Positions 50,431 to 59,183 of a stretch of DNA of 61,724 bases are shown piece by piece. Each line of letters opens with the position of its first letter. Position 1 is the first letter of the stretch. The position numbers were made by a program, and so were the translations under genes. The stretch lies in the NCBI GenBank assembly GCA_024404315.1, contig JAKSQD010000007.1, positions 1 through 61,724 on the forward strand, written 5' to 3'. The notes under the pieces are model-generated. The model was not told the DNA's origin. It searched no databases and saw only the letters and a list, made by a program, of their open reading frames with translations. The DNA is from Oscillospiraceae bacterium. Its GTDB lineage: Bacteria; Bacillota; Clostridia; Oscillospirales; Oscillospiraceae.

Positions 50431-51223
50431 AAAACGTCTGGATGTGCTGGTGACGGAGCTGGGCTATGCCGAAAGCCGACAGAAAGCACAGGCCATTATT
50501 ATGAGCGGATTGGTTTTTGTGGACGGAAAGCGTGTTGACAAATGCGGAATGTCCGTGCCTGAAACCGCTAATATTGAAGTCCACGGAAAAGTTTTGAAAT
50601 ACGTCAGCCGAGGTGGATTGAAGCTGGAAAAGGCTATGGCCACCTGGCCCATCGCCTTAAATGAAGCCACCTGTATGGACTGTGGTGCCTCCACGGGCGG
50701 TTTTACGGACTGTATGCTGCAAAACGGAGCGGCCAAGGTCTACGCTGTGGATGTGGGCTATGGTCAGCTGGATTGGAAGCTCCGCAGTGACGAGCGTGTG
50801 ATTTGTATGGAACGCACCAACGCTCGTTACTTGACCAAAGAGCAGATTCCAGAGGAGTTGGATTTCATTTCCATTGACGTGTCTTTCATCTCTCTGGGCT
50901 TGATTTTGCCTGCCTTGCGTCCTTTGATGGCGGAAAAGGGACAGATTGTCTGTTTGATTAAGCCCCAGTTTGAGGCGGGAAAAGGAAAAGTAGGGAAAAA
51001 GGGGGTTGTCCGTGACCCGGCTGTCCATTTGGAAGTGCTGGAACAATTTCTGACCCACGCCGCCGCCAGTCAGTTGACCATTCTTGGCATGACTTTTTCC
51101 CCCATCCGTGGTCCAGAGGGCAATATTGAATATCTGGGCTGGCTTTCCGCAGAACCAGGAGAGAATCAAATTCCCGATCTGGCTGAGTTGGTAAGGCAGT
51201 CTCACAGCACATTGGAGAAATAA
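50423..51223 (+). CDS. tlyA: TlyA family rRNA 2'-O-methyltransferase
   Basis: TlyA-family protein, 266 aa. An N-terminal S4 domain (KKRLDVLVTELGYAESRQKAQ) is followed by an FtsJ-like methyltransferase: YVSRGGLKLEKAM, DCGASTGGFTDCML (SAM motif) and ISIDVSFISLGLILP. In mycobacteria TlyA methylates 16S and 23S rRNA and sets capreomycin sensitivity; older annotation calls it haemolysin A. The gene order dxs-tlyA-nadK-argR-recN is typical of Firmicutes. Confidence 0.94.
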   Translation: MSKKRLDVLVTELGYAESRQKAQAIIMSGLVFVDGKRVDKCGMSVPETANIEVHGKVLKYVSRGGLKLEKAMATWPIALNEATCMDCGASTGGFTDCMLQNGAAKVYAVDVGYGQLDWKLRSDERVICMERTNARYLTKEQIPEELDFISIDVSFISLGLILPALRPLMAEKGQIVCLIKPQFEAGKGKVGKKGVVRDPAVHLEVLEQFLTHAAASQLTILGMTFSPIRGPEGNIEYLGWLSAEPGENQIPDLAELVRQSHSTLEK

Positions 51224-51227
51224 GCCG

Positions 51228-52088
51228 ATGAAGATTATATTAAGCCCCAATCCCTACCGGGATAAAGGGATGGTGGCGGTTCGGGAAGCGGAACAAATTC
51301 TCAAAAGCGTGGGCGTGGAAACGGCGTTGTGTTTGCCCTTCCGCCCCGATCATTTGAATGAGCTCCCCCGTGACCTGCACCTGAAGGATATTCATACAGA
51401 GCTGAAAAACGCTGATATGATTATCTGCTTCGGTGGAGACGGCACTATCCTGCATTCCGCTCGCTTTGCCCGCAGTGCAAATATTCCTATTCTGGGCGTG
51501 AATATGGGCAGTGTTGGTTTTATGGCCGAGCTGGAGGTCAGTGAGCTTCCCATGCTTCGCCGTTTGGCGGAAGGAAAATATACCACCGAATCCCGTATGA
51601 TGCTGGAAATGCGGGTTCTGCGTGGAGAACGCACGATTTTTCGGGATACTGCTTTGAACGATGTGGTAATTTCCAACGGAGCGGTGGCTCGTGTCATTGA
51701 CGTTGCTGTTTTTGGCGATAAGGTAAAGATTATGGAGTATTCTGGTGACGGCGTGATTGTCTGCACGCCTACGGGTTCCACCGCTTATTCCATGTCCGCA
51801 GGCGGCCCCATTGTAGAGCCTACAGCCGAAAATATCATCATCACGCCCATCTGCGCCCATGATCTCCTCACCAAATCCTGTGTTCTGGGCAAAGAACGCA
51901 CCGTTGCGGTCAAGGTGGGACACCTGTCTCATAAGAGCGCTTATCTTTCTGCCGACGGTGGACGAGCTTTCCGTTTGTCTGGCGGTGACATAGTGGAAAT
52001 GCGCTGCGCCAGCCAGAAACTCAATTTGGTTCGCATGACTGGCCGCAGCTTCTATGAGCTTCTCAATCAAAAATTGGGAAGAAACTAA
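51228..52088 (+). CDS. nadK: NAD kinase
   Basis: NadK, 286 aa, makes NADP from NAD with ATP or polyphosphate. The FGGDGTILHSAR motif (about residue 66) holds the catalytic GGDG, followed by NMGSVGFMAELE, DGVIVCTPTGSTAYSMSAGGPIV and late VKVGHLS. It starts 4 bases after tlyA, with GGAG 10 bases upstream. It is separated from argR by 59 bases. Confidence 0.96.
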   Translation: MKIILSPNPYRDKGMVAVREAEQILKSVGVETALCLPFRPDHLNELPRDLHLKDIHTELKNADMIICFGGDGTILHSARFARSANIPILGVNMGSVGFMAELEVSELPMLRRLAEGKYTTESRMMLEMRVLRGERTIFRDTALNDVVISNGAVARVIDVAVFGDKVKIMEYSGDGVIVCTPTGSTAYSMSAGGPIVEPTAENIIITPICAHDLLTKSCVLGKERTVAVKVGHLSHKSAYLSADGGRAFRLSGGDIVEMRCASQKLNLVRMTGRSFYELLNQKLGRN

Positions 52089-52147
52089 TTGAGCCTGTAA
52101 GAGGATGTTTCGTATCCCGTCGTAAGATCAGAACGGAGGAAAGACCC

Positions 52148-52600
52148 ATGAAGGAAAAACGGCAAGCCATGATATTGGAGATCATCCGCTCTCAGGAAAT
52201 TGAGACTCAGGAACAGCTGTTAGCGGCGTTGGCGGAACGAGGCGTGCGCTGCACACAGGCCACCATCTCCCGCGACATTAAGGAATTGCGGTTGATTAAG
52301 GAGCAAAGCCGCTCCGGTCGTTATGTCTATTCTACATCCCGTCAGCAGCAAACGGCTGACCGTACCCAGGGTCTGCAAAGCATCCTGCGGGAAGGCGTGA
52401 TTTCCTCCGACTGGGCACAGAATCTGGTGGTTTTAAAGACCATGCCAGCGCTGGCCAATGCCGCCGCCGCCACGCTGGATGGAATGGATTGGCCTGATAT
52501 GGTAGGTTCTATCGCTGGGGATGACACTGTTTTGGTTATTATGAGAACTTCTGCCGATGCAGAACGCTTCTGTGAAGACTTGCGGGATATGACGAAATAA
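52148..52600 (+). CDS. argR: Arginine repressor ArgR/AhrC
   Basis: ArgR, 150 aa, the arginine-responsive regulator of arginine synthesis and breakdown. The N-terminal winged helix (CTQATISRDIKELRLIK) binds ARG boxes; the C-terminal domain (GDDTVLVIM) forms hexamers and holds the arginine-binding site. GGAGG lies in the leader. No arginine genes are in the window. A recN promoter follows directly. Confidence 0.94.
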   Translation: MKEKRQAMILEIIRSQEIETQEQLLAALAERGVRCTQATISRDIKELRLIKEQSRSGRYVYSTSRQQQTADRTQGLQSILREGVISSDWAQNLVVLKTMPALANAAAATLDGMDWPDMVGSIAGDDTVLVIMRTSADAERFCEDLRDMTK

Positions 52601-52637
52601 CCTGACAAACCGTTGTCCTAAAATCAGCTTTTTTATC

Positions 52638-52666
52638 TTGACAGACAGATCGAACAGTGGTACGAT
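52638..52666 (+). promoter_or_regulatory. Promoter of recN
   Basis: Consensus -35 TTGACA (52638-52643), 17-base spacer, -10 TACGAT (52661-52666). A GAAC-AGTG-GTAC site (52652-52663) lies within the spacer. Confidence 0.85.
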
Positions 52667-52696
52667 TGGGCGAACGTTCTAAGGAACCTCTGTTCG
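52652..52696 (+). promoter_or_regulatory. LexA (SOS) box cluster at recN
   Basis: GAAC-CTCT-GTTC (52684-52695) fits the Gram-positive LexA core GAAC-N4-GTTC, with a G at 52696 as in the CG-flanked consensus. Two further half-site pairs are GAAC-AGTG-GTAC (52652-52663) within the promoter and GAACGTTC (52672-52679) without a spacer. RecN is a known SOS-regulon member. Confidence 0.7.
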
Positions 52697-52726
52697 ATTT
52701 TCTTTTTGTCCTTCGGAGGAATGGTT

Positions 52727-54430
52727 ATGCTGTCTCTGCTTCATATTGAAAATATTGCGGTCATTGAATCCGCCGATATTCCTTTTAACAGCGGCTTTAA
52801 CGTGCTGACTGGTGAGACCGGCGCTGGTAAGTCCATCGTGGTGGATGCCATCGGCGCTGTGCTGGGCGGACGAACCTCCCGTGATCTCATTCGTACCGGT
52901 GCAAAGTCGGCGTTGGTCAGTGCCAATTTTTGTGACTTGCCCCAGTTGAAGTGGTTTGAGGAGAACGGTTATTTCCCCGATGAAGAGGGAAATCTCTTGT
53001 TGCAGCGTGAAATTCGTCTGGATGGAAAAAATCTTTGCCGTATCAATGGACGGCCGCTCTCTTTGACGCAGCTGCGGGATTTGGGTCGTCAGCTGCTCAA
53101 TATCCACGGCCAGCACGACGGCCAGCAGCTTTTGGATCCCACCTGCCACCTGTCCTACTTGGACAGCTATGGAGAGTTGGATGCGCTTCGTGAGGATTTC
53201 TCTCAAACCTATCAGAAGGTTTCCCAGCTGAAGCATCAAATTTCCAGCTTAAAAATGAATGATGCGGAGAAAGCCCGCCGCATTGATTCTTTAACTTACC
53301 AAATCAATGAGCTGGAGCGTGCCAATCTCCGTCCCGGAGAGGATGAGGAATTGGCGGAACGAAAAACGCTGCTTCGCAACGCTGGAAAGCTGATGGAGTC
53401 CATTGACACTGCTTTTTTCTCCCTCTTTGGCAGCGATGAGCGAGAGGGAGCGATTTCCTTGGTGGAGAATGCGGAGGATGCGCTCCGAGTTGGCGGACGT
53501 TATAGTGATGATTTGGCAGAGCTCAGCGAAAAGTTGACGGAACTGCGTTTTGTCCTGACAGATTCCGCTGAACGCATTCGGGATAAGCGGGAAGGGCTGA
53601 ATCTGTCTCCTGCGGAACTGGACGAGCTGGAAAGCCGTTTGGATTTGATTTACCGTTTGAAAAAAAAGTACGGTGCAACTGTGGGGGATATGCTGGAGTA
53701 TCTGTCCAAATGCAAAGCAGAACTAGAAGAGATTCAGTATTCCAGCGACAAAATCGAGCAGCTCACCAAAATATTGGTCGGCGTACTTCGTGAAGCGGCG
53801 GTCAAAGGAAAAAAGCTTTCCCAGGAGCGCAAAAAAGCTGCCCAGTCCCTGGAAACTCGCATTCAAAAGGAATTGGCTGATTTAGACATGCCAAAAGTTC
53901 GTTTTCTGGTGGAATTCCGAGCCAAGGAGGGAAGCTTCCATATGGATGAGACGGGCATGGATGAAGTGCAATTCTTGATGTCTGCTAACGTGGGCGAAGA
54001 TTTGAAACCCATTCAAAAAATCGCCTCCGGCGGCGAGCTGGCTCGTATTATGCTGGCGCTCAAGAATGTTCTGGCCGAAAACGAATCTATCATGACTTTG
54101 GTCTTTGATGAAGTTGACACCGGCGTTTCTGGCCGAGCAGCCTCCAAGGTTGCACGCAAAATGGCGGATGTTGCCTGTCACAAGCAGGTGCTCACCGTTA
54201 CCCACCTTCCTCAGATTGCAGCAATGGCGGATGTCCATTTTTCTGTGGAGAAGGGGGAAAAGAATGGACGTACCTTTACCAATGTGGAGCGCTTGAGCAT
54301 CGAACGCCGAAAAGAAGAACTGGCTCGACTGACCGGCGGCAGTGTCGTCACACCCGCCCTATTGCGCAGCGCCGGAGAGCTTCTGGCGGAGTCCGAAGCG
54401 TATCGTTCTGCACAGGCTGTGGAAGACTGA
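52727..54430 (+). CDS. recN: DNA repair protein RecN
   Basis: SMC-like ATPase, 567 aa, which acts early at double-strand breaks. The N-terminal Walker A is GETGAGKS (residues 29-36); a long coiled-coil region covers about 155-365; the C-terminal SGGELARIMLALK signature and FDEVDTGVSGRAA Walker B close the head domain. ATGs at 52721 and 52727 are both in frame; GGAGGA (52714-52719 region) leaves proper spacing only for 52727. It has its own promoter with an SOS-type operator and ends in a strong terminator. Confidence 0.96.
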   Translation: MLSLLHIENIAVIESADIPFNSGFNVLTGETGAGKSIVVDAIGAVLGGRTSRDLIRTGAKSALVSANFCDLPQLKWFEENGYFPDEEGNLLLQREIRLDGKNLCRINGRPLSLTQLRDLGRQLLNIHGQHDGQQLLDPTCHLSYLDSYGELDALREDFSQTYQKVSQLKHQISSLKMNDAEKARRIDSLTYQINELERANLRPGEDEELAERKTLLRNAGKLMESIDTAFFSLFGSDEREGAISLVENAEDALRVGGRYSDDLAELSEKLTELRFVLTDSAERIRDKREGLNLSPAELDELESRLDLIYRLKKKYGATVGDMLEYLSKCKAELEEIQYSSDKIEQLTKILVGVLREAAVKGKKLSQERKKAAQSLETRIQKELADLDMPKVRFLVEFRAKEGSFHMDETGMDEVQFLMSANVGEDLKPIQKIASGGELARIMLALKNVLAENESIMTLVFDEVDTGVSGRAASKVARKMADVACHKQVLTVTHLPQIAAMADVHFSVEKGEKNGRTFTNVERLSIERRKEELARLTGGSVVTPALLRSAGELLAESEAYRSAQAVED

Positions 54431-54436
54431 AAATTT

Positions 54437-54473
54437 TCTCCTGTCTTTCTAACGTGAAAGACAGGAGATTTTT
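54437..54473 (+). terminator. Terminator after recN
   Basis: A 13-bp perfect stem (54437-54449 with 54456-54468) is followed by TTTTT. Confidence 0.95.
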
Positions 54474-54504
54474 GCATTTTCTCTCGTCCAACCATTGACA
54501 TAGA

Positions 54505-54543
54505 ACAAAAAGAGTCTGGAAAGCACATCAGCCTTCCAGACTC
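54505..54543 (-). terminator. Terminator of putP
   Basis: On the minus strand GAGTCTGGAA (54543-54534) pairs with TTCCAGACTC (54521-54512), followed by TTTTTGTT. Confidence 0.92.
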
Positions 54544-54567
54544 GAACATTTTTAAGGAAGAAATGAA

Positions 54568-56094
54568 TTACATCTGAGAGATTTTCTCAAACTGCTCCAC
54601 AATCTCCTTCTCGGGAGCGGGGGTGAGGAGGGAAACTGCCACACAGACCACCAGACCCACAATGAAGCCAGGCAGCAGCTCATAGATGCCGAACACGCCG
54701 CCCATGGGCTTCACCAGGAACTTCCAGATGAAAATCATAGCGCCGCCGCAGAACATACCTGCCATAGCGCCGTAGCGGTTGGTGCGCTTCCAGAACAGAG
54801 CGCACAGCATAATGGGGCCAAATGCGCCGCCGAAGCCAGCCCAGGCAAAGGAGACGATGCCAAAAACGGAGCTGTTGGGGTCACGAGCCAGAACCACACC
54901 AATGACAGCGATGATAAGCAGAGTGGTGCGAGCCATCAGCATGGTCTGAGCCTCGTTCATCTTCATGCCCAACACGCCGTGAAGCAGGTTCTCGGAGATG
55001 GAGGAGGAAGCAGCCAGCAGCTGAGAGTCACAGGTGGACATGGTGCAGGCCAGGATACCCGCCAGGATTACGCCAGCCAGGAAAGCAGGTAGGATACCAA
55101 AACCAGAGAGCTTTTGTGCGATGCCAATGATAGCACGCTCGCTGTCCTCCAGAGCGGTCAGCTCACCGGCGTTGACCATAGCACGAGCAATCACGCCAAT
55201 GACAATGGCAACACCCATAGCGATGAACACCCAAACCGTACCCACACGGCGGGAAACCTTAATCTTATCGGGATCCTCAATGGCCATAAAGCGGAGCAGG
55301 ATGTGGGGCATACCAAAGTAGCCAAGACCCCATGCCATGGTGGAAATGATGGTGATGATACCGCCGTAGCTCACGGAAGAGCTGGTGGCGAAATCATGGG
55401 TATTCAGCAGGGAAATATAGCCGTCCAGGGAGAAAGCGTAATCGGCCACAGCAGCAGTACCGCCGCAGACAGAGAAGCCAAAGCACAGCACGGCGATCAA
55501 AGCAACACTCATCACGATGGACTGGATAAAGTCGGTGGTAGAAGCGGCCAGGAAACCACCAGCGGCAGTGTAGAAAATGATAACAGCAGCAGAAATGACC
55601 ATTGCCAGCATATAGTCAATGCCGAACAGAGAGGAAAACAGCTTGCCGCAGGCAGCGAAGCCGGAAGCGGTGTAAGGGATAAAGAAGATGACGATGAACA
55701 GGGCGGAAACACCCATCAGAATGTGGCTCTTATCCTGAAAACGGTTCTCAAAGAAATCAGGAATGGTGACAGAGCCGTTCAGCTCGGAGTAATGGCGCAG
55801 ACGCTTTGCCACAATCAGCCAGTTCAGGTAAGTACCGATGCCCAGGCCAAGAGCAGTCCAGAACACATCGCAGATGCCGCAGGCATACGCCACGCCGGGC
55901 AGACCCATCAGCAGCCAGGAGGACATATCGGAGGCTTCGGCGCTCATAGCGGTCACATAGGGGCCGAGCTTACGGCCACCTAAGTAATAATCGCCGACTG
56001 TGTTGTTTCCCTTCGCAAAGCGGAAGCCCAGATAGAGCAGCACCATCAGATAGGCAACAATGGCAATGACGATGCAGATAGTTGAAGTTGACAT
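54568..56094 (-). CDS. putP: Sodium/proline symporter PutP
   Basis: A sodium:solute symporter of the PutP group, 508 aa with 13 hydrophobic segments. DYYLGGRKLGPYVTAMSAEASDMSSWLLMGLPG in the first helices (Na+ site, with the ASDMSSW motif) and ACTMSTCDSQLLAASS in the eighth-helix region are typical of PutP. It probably imports proline with Na+ across the cytoplasmic membrane. The frame runs 38 codons upstream of 56094; that ATG gives the normal N-terminus and fits the promoter position. No putA is adjacent. Confidence 0.93.
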   Translation of the reverse strand: MSTSTICIVIAIVAYLMVLLYLGFRFAKGNNTVGDYYLGGRKLGPYVTAMSAEASDMSSWLLMGLPGVAYACGICDVFWTALGLGIGTYLNWLIVAKRLRHYSELNGSVTIPDFFENRFQDKSHILMGVSALFIVIFFIPYTASGFAACGKLFSSLFGIDYMLAMVISAAVIIFYTAAGGFLAASTTDFIQSIVMSVALIAVLCFGFSVCGGTAAVADYAFSLDGYISLLNTHDFATSSSVSYGGIITIISTMAWGLGYFGMPHILLRFMAIEDPDKIKVSRRVGTVWVFIAMGVAIVIGVIARAMVNAGELTALEDSERAIIGIAQKLSGFGILPAFLAGVILAGILACTMSTCDSQLLAASSSISENLLHGVLGMKMNEAQTMLMARTTLLIIAVIGVVLARDPNSSVFGIVSFAWAGFGGAFGPIMLCALFWKRTNRYGAMAGMFCGGAMIFIWKFLVKPMGGVFGIYELLPGFIVGLVVCVAVSLLTPAPEKEIVEQFEKISQM

Positions 56095-56130
56095 TTGGTA
56101 ATCTCTCACTTTCTTAACAAAGTGGTTCCA

Positions 56131-56159
56131 ATTGTAGCAGAAGGTAAGAGTGAAGTCAA
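56131..56159 (-). promoter_or_regulatory. Promoter of putP
   Basis: On the minus strand, -35 TTGACT (56159-56154), 17-base spacer, -10 TACAAT (56136-56131). Confidence 0.85.
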
Positions 56160-56356
56160 TACAGAACGAATTACAGAACAAGGAATAGACGATTTTAATT
56201 GAAAGCATTTATTCTATCTGATATTTCAGAAAAAATAAACAGGACGAATTTTGATGAATATAATATGTCAGTTAAAAAACTTTTTCGGTATTTTGAAAAC
56301 AGTGAAAAAAGAGTTTGCCAAAAATAATTGCAAAACAGGGCGCAATCGACACACCT

Positions 56357-56959
56357 TCATTGACCGATAGGCTCTTGTTTCTTGATTCTTTCCAGCAGAA
56401 ACGGCATCATCTCCCGTCCATAGGAAGCCAGAGAGTACTCTCCGCCCCGCAAACACCAGTCATAAATCAGCGCCCGTTCACACATGGCGTAAATTCTGCT
56501 GACCTCGGCAGGAGAGATGTGATTCACAATCTGACCACGCTCCTGTCCTTCGGCGGCGATGCGGCGCAGAAGCTTAAAATACGTTCGGCTTTGATCCATC
56601 AAGTGCCGGTTGCCGGTGGTGGTCAATTGAGTTGCGTACATTCGGCTCATCAGCTCCACAGAGACAGAATTTTCAATGAACGTGAATAACTCGCCGGATA
56701 GATACAACAGCTTGTCGTAGCTGTTGCGCTCTGGATCCAGCGTGTTCATCAGCTCTTCATATTTGTCATCAAAAAGACTGGATAATGAGGATAATAACGC
56801 ATCCTTTCCGCTGAAATAATGGTAAAAAGAGCCTTTTGACGTGCCGCTTTCGGCAATGATATCTTCTACCGTGGTGTTGTCATAGCCCTGCTCATAAAAA
56901 AGCCGCCATGCGGCGGTCACGAGCTTTCGTCGGGTGTTGCGTGGGTTCTTTTTGGGCAT
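56357..56959 (-). CDS. TetR/AcrR family transcriptional regulator
   Basis: A TetR-type repressor, 200 aa. The N-terminal helix-turn-helix (LVTAAWRLFYEQGYDNTTVEDIIAESGTSKGSFYHYFSGKDALL) is intact; the C-terminal ligand domain is helical and of unknown specificity. The frame extends upstream, but AAAGGAG is 6 bases before the ATG at 56959. Its last codons (EPIGQ, stop) are encoded within a 17-bp word also found in the 41048-41096 hairpin. The target is not evident; the adjacent putP and glgA are candidates only by position. Confidence 0.92.
   Translation of the reverse strand: MPKKNPRNTRRKLVTAAWRLFYEQGYDNTTVEDIIAESGTSKGSFYHYFSGKDALLSSLSSLFDDKYEELMNTLDPERNSYDKLLYLSGELFTFIENSVSVELMSRMYATQLTTTGNRHLMDQSRTYFKLLRRIAAEGQERGQIVNHISPAEVSRIYAMCERALIYDWCLRGGEYSLASYGREMMPFLLERIKKQEPIGQ
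56359..56375. repeat. 17-bp word shared with the 41048 hairpin
   Basis: ATTGACCGATAGGCTCT here is identical to 41080-41096. Here it forms the very end of the TetR gene and no second arm is nearby, so this is a half-site or remnant. Confidence 0.55.
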
Positions 56960-57034
56960 AGTTGTCTCCTTTTTGTTGCTTGCTCTCATTGGTTTTCCAA
57001 TCAGGAGAACCAAAAAACGGTTTTTATCGCCCTC

Positions 57035-57063
57035 ATTGTACCTGATTCTACCATTCCTGTAAA
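57035..57063 (-). promoter_or_regulatory. Promoter of the TetR gene
   Basis: On the minus strand, -35 TTTACA (57063-57058), 17-base spacer, -10 TACAAT (57040-57035). Confidence 0.8.
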
Positions 57064-57108
57064 GAAAAATTCCGCCGATTCTTCCGATGACAGCCACGCC
57101 GCCGTATG

Positions 57109-57148
57109 AAAAAGCTCTCTCCTGACAGCAGCACCATCAGGAGAGAGC
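57109..57148 (-). terminator. Terminator of glgA
   Basis: On the minus strand a 12-bp perfect stem (57148-57137 with 57125-57114) is followed by TTTTT. Confidence 0.95.
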
Positions 57149-57205
57149 GGATTGTTGGTTTAAGCAATCAACAGCAGATTGCGTTTTGCCAGCAATGGTT
57201 TCCCA

Positions 57206-58615
57206 TTACCAGCGGTTGCAGACCTCTTCGTACATCGCCTCATACTGCTTGGCAGCGGCCTTCCAGGAGAAGTCACAAGCCATGGCACGCTGAACCATAG
57301 CGTCCCACTCGGGCTTGTTGTAGTACAGATCCTTTGCGCGCAGGCAGGCATCCAGCAGCAGGTCAGACTTGTATTCACCGAAGGAGAAGCCGTTTTCGCC
57401 GTCGTGGATGGAGTCCTTCAGGCCGCCGGTCTCACGAACCACAGGCAGAGTACCATAACGGCAGGAAACCATCTGGCTTAGGCCGCAAGGCTCGCTCTGG
57501 GAAGGCATCAGGAACAGGTCACAGCCGGAATAAATCTGCTGAGCCAGCTTTAGGTCAAAGCCAATCAGAGTGCCAACACGACCGGGGTTAGAAGCGGCCA
57601 GGTCAGCAAAGTAACGCTCGAACTGAGCCTCACCGGTGCCAAGAATGACCAGCTGAATGCCAGCCTCCACCAGCTTGTAGCCAATTTCACGAACCAGATC
57701 CAGACCCTTGTGACCAGCCAGACGAGTGACCATGCCCATGACGGGGGAGCCGTCGTCTTCCAGACCGAAATGCTCAATCAGGGCGCTCTTGCAGGCGGCC
57801 TTTCCGCTTTCCACGGTAGTAGCGTCGTAGTTTTTCGTGATAACGGCATCGGTTGCGGGATCGTTGGTCTCAAAGTCAATACCGTTCAGGATACCACGCA
57901 GCTTGGACTTGTTGTCAATCAGCAGCTGATCCAGGTGATGAGCGTACTCGGGGGTCAAAATCTCTGCGGCGTAGGTGGGGGAGACGGTGTTCACTTCGTC
58001 GGAAGCAACAATAGCGCCCTTCATGAAGTTGGCGTCGCTGTTGTACTCACAAATGCTGATGTCCTCGCCATAGATGCCGCAGGTGCTGCCCAGAATATCC
58101 AGACCATACTGACCCTGATAGGCGATGTTATGAATGGAGAAGACGGTCTTCATCTTAGCAAAGCGCAGATCATGGCGATAGTACAGGTTCAGATAAACGG
58201 GAGTCAGAGCAGTTTCCCAGTCGGAGCAGTTGAGCACGTCGGGGATAAAGTCGATGGCTCTCAGCATCTCCAGAACAGCACGGGAGAAGAAAGCAAAACG
58301 CTCGCCGTCATCGTAGTAGCCATACAGAGCCTTGCCACGCTTGAAGTAATATTCGTTGTCCAGGAAGTAGAAGGTGACACCATCACGGACGGTGGTGAAC
58401 ACGCCGCAATACTGCATCCGCCAGCCCACGGGAACCTTAAAGCTGGTCACAAACTCCATGGTCTCACGGAAACGAATATTGCCATACAGAGGCATGACCA
58501 CACGGCAGTCAATGCCGTCACGAATCAGTTCCTTAGGCAGTGCGCCGGCAACGTCGGCCAAACCGCCGGACTTTGCAAAGGGAGCAGCCTCACTGGCAGC
58601 ATAAAGAATTTTCAT
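57206..58615 (-). CDS. glgA: Glycogen synthase (ADP-glucose)
   Basis: GT5 glycosyltransferase, 469 aa, extends alpha-1,4-glucan from ADP-glucose. AAPFAKSGGLADVAGALPKEL at the N-terminus holds the KSGGLADV nucleotide-binding motif, and the C-terminal half has GMVTRLAGHKGLDLV and MPSQSEPCGLSQM with the catalytic Glu (EPCGL). The ATG at 58615 has GGAGG 8 bases upstream; an in-frame start 15 bases earlier is not supported. It stands alone, without glgB, glgC or glgP in the window, which is unusual because they are often clustered. Confidence 0.95.
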   Translation of the reverse strand: MKILYAASEAAPFAKSGGLADVAGALPKELIRDGIDCRVVMPLYGNIRFRETMEFVTSFKVPVGWRMQYCGVFTTVRDGVTFYFLDNEYYFKRGKALYGYYDDGERFAFFSRAVLEMLRAIDFIPDVLNCSDWETALTPVYLNLYYRHDLRFAKMKTVFSIHNIAYQGQYGLDILGSTCGIYGEDISICEYNSDANFMKGAIVASDEVNTVSPTYAAEILTPEYAHHLDQLLIDNKSKLRGILNGIDFETNDPATDAVITKNYDATTVESGKAACKSALIEHFGLEDDGSPVMGMVTRLAGHKGLDLVREIGYKLVEAGIQLVILGTGEAQFERYFADLAASNPGRVGTLIGFDLKLAQQIYSGCDLFLMPSQSEPCGLSQMVSCRYGTLPVVRETGGLKDSIHDGENGFSFGEYKSDLLLDACLRAKDLYYNKPEWDAMVQRAMACDFSWKAAAKQYEAMYEEVCNRW

Positions 58616-58663
58616 AGGGAAAACCTCCAAAAGATATTTTTGAAAATAGATTTCTTAATGTAT

Positions 58664-58691
58664 ATTGTATCAGATTTGACGAAGAATGCAA
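58664..58691 (-). promoter_or_regulatory. Promoter of glgA
   Basis: On the minus strand, -35 TTGCAT (58691-58686), 16-base spacer, -10 TACAAT (58669-58664). Confidence 0.7.
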
Positions 58692-58959
58692 GATTTTTTT
58701 GAAAAATCATCTTTTGTGAGGAAAGATTTTTAACTGTGTAGAAAATAAGAGAAATTGAGAATTTTTATACAAAAAGAGTTGTGTATACGAAAAATGATTT
58801 GAAGCCACGGAAAGATAAACGCTCAAAATTAAGGAAACTTTTAAAAAAGCTTACAAAGCGCACCCCTTCCACATTAGGGTGTTTTTCCTGCCCAACAAGT
58901 TATTCACAGGCTGAGGATATCTCTTCGGGAAGCACGCTTTTTCTTCCAATTGCTCCAAG
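58692..58959. other. AT-rich intergenic region between glgA and MITE copy B
   Basis: No credible gene. A short hairpin CACCC...GGGTG (58861-58881) followed by TTTTT could be a weak terminator, and one TTATTCACA (58901-58909) matches a DnaA box by chance. Confidence 0.4.
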
Positions 58960-59119
58960 GGCAATACCGCATAATAGGGATGTGCGGATTGCGCAGTAAT
59001 TTTGCTTCCAAATTTGTTGGGAAAGCCGCAGGAATACTGACGTATTTCAAGGGTTTTGCGGCAAATTTGGGAGTGAAAGGACAAGCAAGGCGCACATTCG
59101 ACTATTGTGCGGTGTTGCC
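58960..59119 (+). repeat. 160-bp MITE, copy B
   Basis: Same element as copy A at 43212-43371 in the opposite orientation, with three differences by eye. Terminal repeats GGCAATACCGCATAATAG and its near-complement at the right end. CAAG occurs on both flanks and may be a 4-bp target duplication. An open frame through it joins the following gene and should not be taken as protein. Confidence 0.9.
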
Positions 59120-59183
59120 CAAGATTTTGTTTCCCTTCTTGCGCAAAAACTTCTTTTATGATATGCTACCCACGGTGATACAT

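Noticed and set aside
58901-58909. TTATTCACA, a DnaA-box match
   Set aside because: A single box in AT-rich DNA, with no dnaA or dnaN nearby and no cluster.
58781-58999. 72-codon basic plus-strand frame before MITE copy B
   Set aside because: Its end is MITE sequence, there is no ribosome-binding site, and no similarity is apparent.
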